Shown here piece by piece: positions 52,094-56,978 of a stretch of DNA of 56,978 nt. This DNA is from Prochloron sp. SulCav_FS08_3_32_3330 (GTDB lineage: Bacteria; Cyanobacteriota; Cyanobacteriia; Cyanobacteriales; DYNF01). The notes beneath the pieces are model-generated. The model was not told the DNA's origin and did no database searches. It was given only the letters and a program-made list of their open reading frames with translations. A program made the translations under genes and the position numbers. Each line of letters starts with the position of its first letter. Position 1 is the first letter of the stretch. The stretch lies in assembly GCA_020721205.1 (NCBI GenBank), contig DYNF01000002.1:23503-80480 (forward strand), given 5' to 3'.

Positions 52094-54322
52094 TTAAACA
52101 TGATATTTAATCGGAATTGTAATTATAAATTCTGTCCCTTTACCTTCTTTTGATTGACAAGAAATAGTACCTTTATGTTTTTCGACAATGATTTGATAAC
52201 TAATTGCTAAACCCATTCCTGTACCTTTTCCTATCGGTTTTGTGGTGAAAAATGGGTCAAATATTTTAGATTTAATCTCCTCCGCAATCCCTTGACCATT
52301 ATCCTTAATTATAATGAGAACATTGTTATCTAAAATTTTTGTTTCAATCTCAATTTTATTCGTTTCGTTAAGCTCTAAATTGTCATTATCAAAAGCATCA
52401 ATCCCATTAGAAAGTAAATTCATAAATACTTGATTTAACTGTCCAGCATAACATTCAATTAAGGGTAAATTACCATAATTTTTAATAATTGTAATGGCAA
52501 ATTTTTGGGTTTTAAGTTTATGTTGTAATAACATTAAAGTATTATCAATTCCCTCATGAATATTAACAGTTTTCATTTCTGATTCATCAAGACGAGAAAA
52601 ATTGCGTAAACTTAAAACAATTTGTCTAATTCTAGTAGCACCAATTTGAATAGAAGATAATAATTTTGGTAAATCTTCTTTAATAAATTCTAAATCACTA
52701 TTTTCTAGTATTTCTTCAATTTCGTCTGTGTTTTCTGGATAGGTTTTTTGATAAATTTTAATAATATTTAATAAGTCTTCAATATATTCATTAATATGGA
52801 CAATATTTCCATAAATAAAGTTAACAGGATTATTAATTTCATGGGCAATTCCTGCTATCATTTCCCCTAAAGAAGACATTTTTTCAGTATGAATAAGTTG
52901 TGCTTGAGTTTTTTGCAATTGTGTTAAAGCTTTAGTCACATCTGATAATTGATCTGTTAAAGTATTAAAAATTTGTGCTAATCTTCCTAGTTCATTTTTA
53001 CTATTGTATTTAATGTGACAATCTTTTAAATCATCATAGCGTTTTTCAATTACTAATTGCCCTAAAAAATCCATTACTTGAGAAGTTTCTATTAAAGGAT
53101 TAATTAATAGTTTTCTAGCAATAAAATAGGCGATAAAAATGACAATTGTAATAGTTATGGTTAAATAAAATATTAATAATTTAATAATATTATCCGCCAC
53201 CGCAATAGCATTAGATTTAGGTTGAACAATCACAAATTTCCAATAAGAATCAGGCATTAAAAAAACAAAGACTGTAGCTGATTCATTCAATACAAAATCT
53301 TTTTCTATTTTTAATTTTTTGACTAAATAACTATTATTAATTTTTTGGGTATTATTCGTAATAATTGCATTAATTAATTCCGCTTGTTCTAAATTAATTT
53401 GATAACTATCTTTAACCAATTTTTCCCTAATTTTGGGATTATATTGAGACGATTTTTTTGCCTGTGTAATTGCTTCTTGATTGAGATTATCTAAACTTTG
53501 AGAAATCGGTAAAAATAAGGGTTGTTTTTGAGAAAATTGATCACTATTGATAAACTCCTCTGTTTTATTTCCTTTATCATCTTTGTCAATATTTTTAACA
53601 GAAAGAGGATCGGGAAAAGTAATAAATTTATTATTGCGATCCACAATAAAAGCATAACCTCCCGTTTTTCCTTGCCATGATTTTACCCATTCTTCTAATC
53701 CTTCTAATTTTAAATCAATCGTTGCTACGCCAGAAAATTGATTTTTTTTGTCAAAAGTTGCTACAGTACAAGTAACCATTGGTTGATAGGAATAAGGGTC
53801 CATATAAGACTGACTCCAAAAGCATTTTCTGGGCTGAGAATAGCGTACAACTACATACCATTCTTCATGATGATAGCCTGTTTTTGAAGTATTATAATCA
53901 TCATAATATTGTAAATTTCCATCAGGTTTTCTGCCCCAAAAAAAGCTATTTCTTTCTTTATTTTGGTTAAATAAATATGGTTCATACCACACTCCTCCTC
54001 CCGCTACTTTTAAATCATCTTGAAAGTTAATAAGTTCGGGAATAACTGTTTTAAAAAGTCTATCTTCTTTCGGTAATTCTTCGGCTGTGGTAGCTAATGT
54101 TCTAGTTAAAGCGGCAATTTCTGAAGTACGAATATTGAGATCAGAAACTGCATTATTACCAATTTCTTCGATTAATTTTGATGACTCATCTAAAACTAAT
54201 TTTTGTCCTCTAGTTTTCATCACTAAAATCAGTCCAATAATTAACCAAATAGTAACAACTAATACCCCTAAGATTCCTTGGGCATTTAAACTTTGATACC
54301 ATTTAACTTTTATTGTTTTCAT
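52094..54322 (-). CDS. Membrane sensor histidine kinase with dCache, HAMP, HisKA and HATPase
   Basis: The 742-residue kinase has membrane segments at about 17-35 and 380-401 that bound a large periplasmic dCache-like sensor (VWYEPYLFNQNKERNSFFWG; YVVVRYSQPRKCFWSQSYMD). HAMP follows (about 405-465), then HisKA with phospho-acceptor H494 in GIAHEINNPVNF, and HATPase motifs MNLLSNGIDAFD, IIKDNGQGI and GTGMGLAIS. Its class (SSLGEMIAGIAHEINNPVNF) is common in cyanobacteria. No response regulator gene is adjacent, so the target is unknown. Confidence 0.92.
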   Translation of the reverse strand: MKTIKVKWYQSLNAQGILGVLVVTIWLIIGLILVMKTRGQKLVLDESSKLIEEIGNNAVSDLNIRTSEIAALTRTLATTAEELPKEDRLFKTVIPELINFQDDLKVAGGGVWYEPYLFNQNKERNSFFWGRKPDGNLQYYDDYNTSKTGYHHEEWYVVVRYSQPRKCFWSQSYMDPYSYQPMVTCTVATFDKKNQFSGVATIDLKLEGLEEWVKSWQGKTGGYAFIVDRNNKFITFPDPLSVKNIDKDDKGNKTEEFINSDQFSQKQPLFLPISQSLDNLNQEAITQAKKSSQYNPKIREKLVKDSYQINLEQAELINAIITNNTQKINNSYLVKKLKIEKDFVLNESATVFVFLMPDSYWKFVIVQPKSNAIAVADNIIKLLIFYLTITITIVIFIAYFIARKLLINPLIETSQVMDFLGQLVIEKRYDDLKDCHIKYNSKNELGRLAQIFNTLTDQLSDVTKALTQLQKTQAQLIHTEKMSSLGEMIAGIAHEINNPVNFIYGNIVHINEYIEDLLNIIKIYQKTYPENTDEIEEILENSDLEFIKEDLPKLLSSIQIGATRIRQIVLSLRNFSRLDESEMKTVNIHEGIDNTLMLLQHKLKTQKFAITIIKNYGNLPLIECYAGQLNQVFMNLLSNGIDAFDNDNLELNETNKIEIETKILDNNVLIIIKDNGQGIAEEIKSKIFDPFFTTKPIGKGTGMGLAISYQIIVEKHKGTISCQSKEGKGTEFIITIPIKYHV

Positions 54323-54341
54323 TGATTATTATTAATAATTG

Positions 54342-54416
54342 TCATATCAGATGTATAAGTTTAATTTCAGAAATTGCTTGTAATATATCATATAATCGTT
54401 GTTGATCTTCTCTCAT
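54342..54416 (-). pseudogene. HepT (HEPN) toxin fragment
   Basis: The 24-residue frame MREDQQRLYDILQAISEIKL matches the first helix of HEPN/DUF86 toxins of the HepT type and then ends at TGA 54344-54342. The catalytic RX4-6H region is absent. Its start overlaps the MNT-like gene stop as ATGA, the standard MntA-HepT arrangement, so this is a decayed toxin. Confidence 0.65.
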
Positions 54417-54793
54417 AATAAAATAGCTTCTTTTAAAAGTTTTTCTTTATCTTCTGGTTTTAATCCACCTTCAGATATAAGATTAAGATCATAATTAAGT
54501 AATGCTCTTAATTCCATCAATAAACCGCCTAAATCAAGTAAACTACGATTTTCTTCTAATGTTACTAAAAAATCTATTTGTTCTGATTTAATTAAATGAA
54601 TATTATAAGCTCCATAGTGAGAGCAAATTTTCAAAAGTTTATCTTTATTATTGTTAATAATATCGAGATATTTTTGTAATTGAACATTTTTAATAAGATG
54701 TTTAGATAAACTTAATTTTTCATCTAAATTAAGTTGTTCAATTTCTTGCATAAATTTATTTAATGTTGTTTGATTCATCATATTTTTCCCCAT
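54413..54793 (-). pseudogene. MntA-like antitoxin lacking its catalytic loop
   Basis: The 126-residue frame has a helical front (EQLNLDEKLSLSKHLIKN) followed by ICSHYGAYNIHLIKSEQIDF, LVTLEENRSLLDLGGLLMEL and NLISEGGLKPEDKEKLLKEA. The second part matches MNT-type nucleotidyltransferase antitoxins, but the GS...G...SDIDFLV motif is shortened to LIKSEQIDFLV, losing the glycine-serine and one aspartate. It could not adenylylate a HepT. The C-terminus (LKEAILL) is normal. Confidence 0.65.
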
Positions 54794-54847
54794 TTTAAAA
54801 GTTTAAGTTTAAGTTTAATTTTAATTTTATCCTTTTTAAATTTTGAA

Positions 54848-56770
54848 TTATTTAAGATTTCCTTTAGGAATAGAAGCAATTAATTGACGAGTATAATCGG
54901 TTTTTGGTGCAGTATAAATTTCCTCTGCTGTATCAATTTCTTCAATTTTTCCCTTATTCATTACCATAATGCGATCACTCATAAATTTGACTACACTTAA
55001 ATCATGGGAAATGAAAATATAGGTTAAATTAAATTCATTTTGTAACTCTTTTAATAAGTTTAAAACCTGTGCTTGAACTGATACATCTAAAGCGGAAACT
55101 GACTCATCACAAATAATAAATTGAGGATTTAAAGCTAATGCCCTCGCTATACAAATTCTTTGTCTTTGCCCCCCTGAAAATTCATGGGGATAACGGTTAA
55201 AATCTTGAGGATTAAGCCCCACTCTTTCTAATAAATAATTGACTCTTTCTTTTTGTTTTTGATAGTTTCCTCCTACTTTATGGATTAACATTGGTTCTAA
55301 AATTGCTTTCCCGATCGCCATTCTCGGATTAAGAGAATTATAGGGATTTTGAAAAACAATTTGCATTTCTCTGCGTAAATTTCTTAATCTTTTTTCACTA
55401 ATTTTTTTAATAGTTTCTTTCTTAATTAAACGATTAAAAATCGAAATTTGATCATGCCATGTTGCTAAATTTTCTCCCCGAAAAATAATTTTACCATCTA
55501 AAGCTGGAATTAAACATAATAAAGTTCTTGCTAAAGTAGATTTTCCACAGCCCGACTCCCCGACTAAACCTAATGTTTCTCCCGGATAAAGATTAAAAGA
55601 AATGTCATTAACTGCCATAAAATATTTTTTACTTTTTCCTAATATTTTCTTTTGAGGAAAACCAACTTTTAAATTATTTACTTCTAATAAAGGTTGATTT
55701 TTTAATAACTGATTTAATCTTTCTTCTTGATGGGTAATATCAATAATTTCTATCTGTTTATTTTCATCTTGTCGTTTTTCTTCTAATAATAATTCTCCTT
55801 GTTCATTAATTTTTTCTGACATAAAATCAGATACCGTTGGTAATACTTTAATTTTACAATCTAAACGAGGACGACAAGCTAATAATCCTTTAGTATAGGG
55901 ATGTTTTGGAGACAAAAATATCTCTTTTATTTCGCCAAATTCTACTACTTTTCCTTGATACATTACCGCCACTTGATCCACTAATTCCGCAATTACTCCT
56001 AAGTCATGGGTAATAAAAATTAAGGACATTTCTCTACTTTGACATAATTCCCTTAATAAATCTAAAATTGTAGCCTGTACTGTTACATCTAAAGCTGTTG
56101 TAGGCTCATCGGCAATGAGGAGACTAGGGTTACAAGCGATCGCCATTGCAATCATTACCCTTTGTAATTGTCCCCCGGATAATTCATGAGGATAACGCTT
56201 TAAAATGTCCTGTTTAATATTATTAATATATTGATTAATTTCTTTTTCATTTACTACTTGATTGTCATTATTACTAATACCTAATTCCTCAAAATATTGC
56301 TCTTTTAATTGTTGATCACTAGGTAATAATTTAACCTCTTGTAAACGGGCGATCGCTTGTCTTTTTGCTTCAGATTGACTAATATTTTGATGTAATAAAA
56401 TGCCTTCAGTTAACTGAAAACCAATATTATAAACAGGATTAAGAGAACTCATTGGCTCTTGAAAAATCATCGAAATTTGTCCACCTCGATATAATCGGCG
56501 TTTTTCTTCAGGTAATTTTAATAAATCAATCGGGTTTTCATCTTTCGCACCTTTAAAGAAAATTTCCCCTTTTGTCACTTTACCCGGAGTTTGAATCAAT
56601 CCCATAATTCCTAAAGCAGTAACGGATTTTCCTGAGCCTGATTCCCCGACAATGCCTAAAGTTTGACCTTTTTTTAAGTTTAGCGTTAAATCATCTACCG
56701 CCACCACTTGACGATCTTCTGTGATAAATTGTACTTGTAAATTACGAAGATCTAAAATTGTTTCACTCAT
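54848..56770 (-). CDS. Peptide ABC transporter ATPase, fused DppD-DppF
   Basis: The 640-residue protein carries two ATPase domains in one chain. The first has Walker A GESGSGKSVTALGIMGLI, signature LSGGQLQRVMIAMAIA and Walker B LLIADEPTTALDVTVQ. The second, from about residue 360, has Walker A GESGCGKSTLARTLLCLI, signature FSGGQRQRICIARAL and Walker B FIICDESVSALDVSVQ. It energises oligopeptide-type importers such as Dpp, Opp or Gsi. A DppC-like permease lies at 15500-16645. The other components are not in this window. Confidence 0.94.
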   Translation of the reverse strand: MSETILDLRNLQVQFITEDRQVVAVDDLTLNLKKGQTLGIVGESGSGKSVTALGIMGLIQTPGKVTKGEIFFKGAKDENPIDLLKLPEEKRRLYRGGQISMIFQEPMSSLNPVYNIGFQLTEGILLHQNISQSEAKRQAIARLQEVKLLPSDQQLKEQYFEELGISNNDNQVVNEKEINQYINNIKQDILKRYPHELSGGQLQRVMIAMAIACNPSLLIADEPTTALDVTVQATILDLLRELCQSREMSLIFITHDLGVIAELVDQVAVMYQGKVVEFGEIKEIFLSPKHPYTKGLLACRPRLDCKIKVLPTVSDFMSEKINEQGELLLEEKRQDENKQIEIIDITHQEERLNQLLKNQPLLEVNNLKVGFPQKKILGKSKKYFMAVNDISFNLYPGETLGLVGESGCGKSTLARTLLCLIPALDGKIIFRGENLATWHDQISIFNRLIKKETIKKISEKRLRNLRREMQIVFQNPYNSLNPRMAIGKAILEPMLIHKVGGNYQKQKERVNYLLERVGLNPQDFNRYPHEFSGGQRQRICIARALALNPQFIICDESVSALDVSVQAQVLNLLKELQNEFNLTYIFISHDLSVVKFMSDRIMVMNKGKIEEIDTAEEIYTAPKTDYTRQLIASIPKGNLK

Positions 56771-56949
56771 AAGATTTGATTATTTTTTATTAATTATTGG
56801 TTATTACTTTTTATTCTACTTGTTACTTTTTGAATTTTGAATTTTTCTTAAATTTTAGTTCTTAAAATCTATCTTGAATTTTCTCATAAAAAGCTCCTTT
56901 TTAGGATTGGAAAAATAAATTAATAATTTAACGAAAGTGAGCGAGAAGT

Positions 56950-56978
56950 CCCTATTCGAGTGCGATAGCGGAATAGGG
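56950..56978. repeat. Palindrome truncated by the window end
   Basis: CCCTATTC at 56950-56957 faces GAATAGGG at 56971-56978 around GAGTGCGATAGCG. The preceding GAGCGAGAAGT may have its complement beyond the right edge. Apart from TTTTGAA-like runs near 56825, I see nothing else between 56771 and 56949. Confidence 0.5.

Noticed and set aside
1-56978. tRNA or rRNA genes
   Set aside because: I found no GTTCGAATC-like T-arm with acceptor pairing or any rRNA motif, though a covariance search could still reveal one.

Overview
The window is cyanobacterial chromosome. It is AT-rich and dotted with HIP1-type GCGATCGC octamers. It carries ndhF of the photosynthetic NDH-1 complex, the high-affinity urea transporter urtABCDE behind a textbook NtcA promoter, ureC, an ABC1-family kinase and the compact cyanobacterial S10/spc/alpha ribosomal cluster. 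The style fits a unicellular, Geminocystis/Cyanobacterium-like genome, but the genus is inference. I saw no tRNA, rRNA, CRISPR array or transposase gene.

Layout. (1) 1-13.9 kb: rpsC-rplP-rpmC-rpsQ-rplN-rplX-rplE-rpsH-rplF-rplR-rpsE-rplO-secY-adk-infA-rpmJ-rpsM-rpsK-rpoA-rplQ-truA-rplM-rpsI, all on the + strand, ending at a strong terminator. About half of the wider junctions hold heptanucleotide arrays that fold back on themselves. (2) 14-25 kb: an HD protein, a BrnT/BrnA pair, a peptide ABC permease, an SGNH hydrolase, a small phosphatase, an Rpn-like nuclease, a short STAND NTPase, a three-gene export module (tryptophan-rich precursor with a double-glycine-type motif, secreted C39 peptidase, outer-membrane barrel) and a PIN toxin-antitoxin group. 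(3) 25.3-33.8 kb: ndhF followed by an accessory island. A ~95-bp copy of the ndhF upstream region precedes each of three cargo blocks, and a dead 5' piece of ndhF itself closes the far end. Cargo includes an ATPase/TOPRIM-like pair, hicBA, a GNAT-like protein, a higBA operon broken by a miniature transposon, and gene fragments. (4) 33.9-47.3 kb: an ATPase-GGDEF protein, a pentapeptide protein, ureC, a GIY-YIG nuclease, a HindVP-type restriction-modification pair and urtABCDE. (5) 47.3-57 kb: a 44-bp tandem array, an ABC1 kinase, a RloA-like ATPase with a truncated RloB, a histidine kinase, a decayed MNT/HEPN pair and a fused peptide-transporter ATPase.

How it fits together. The ribosomal genes plus SecY, Adk, InfA and RpoA form the translation/export/transcription core. 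UrtABCDE imports urea and UreC is the catalytic subunit that hydrolyses it; NtcA sites sit before urtA and before the gene upstream of ureC. The DppC-like permease (15.5 kb) and fused DppDF-like ATPase (54.8 kb) are parts of one transporter type encoded far apart. The rest is a patchwork of defence and toxin-antitoxin genes, many visibly broken, embedded in several families of small palindromic repeats.

The most interesting items are the secreted-precursor/C39/barrel module (21.6-24.2 kb), which has the same component types as the Fap amyloid exporter; the ndhF-bounded island with its ATPase/TOPRIM-like pair; the TA-flanked MITE whose removal restores a toxin reading frame exactly; and the fold-back heptamer arrays inside the essential ribosomal operon.
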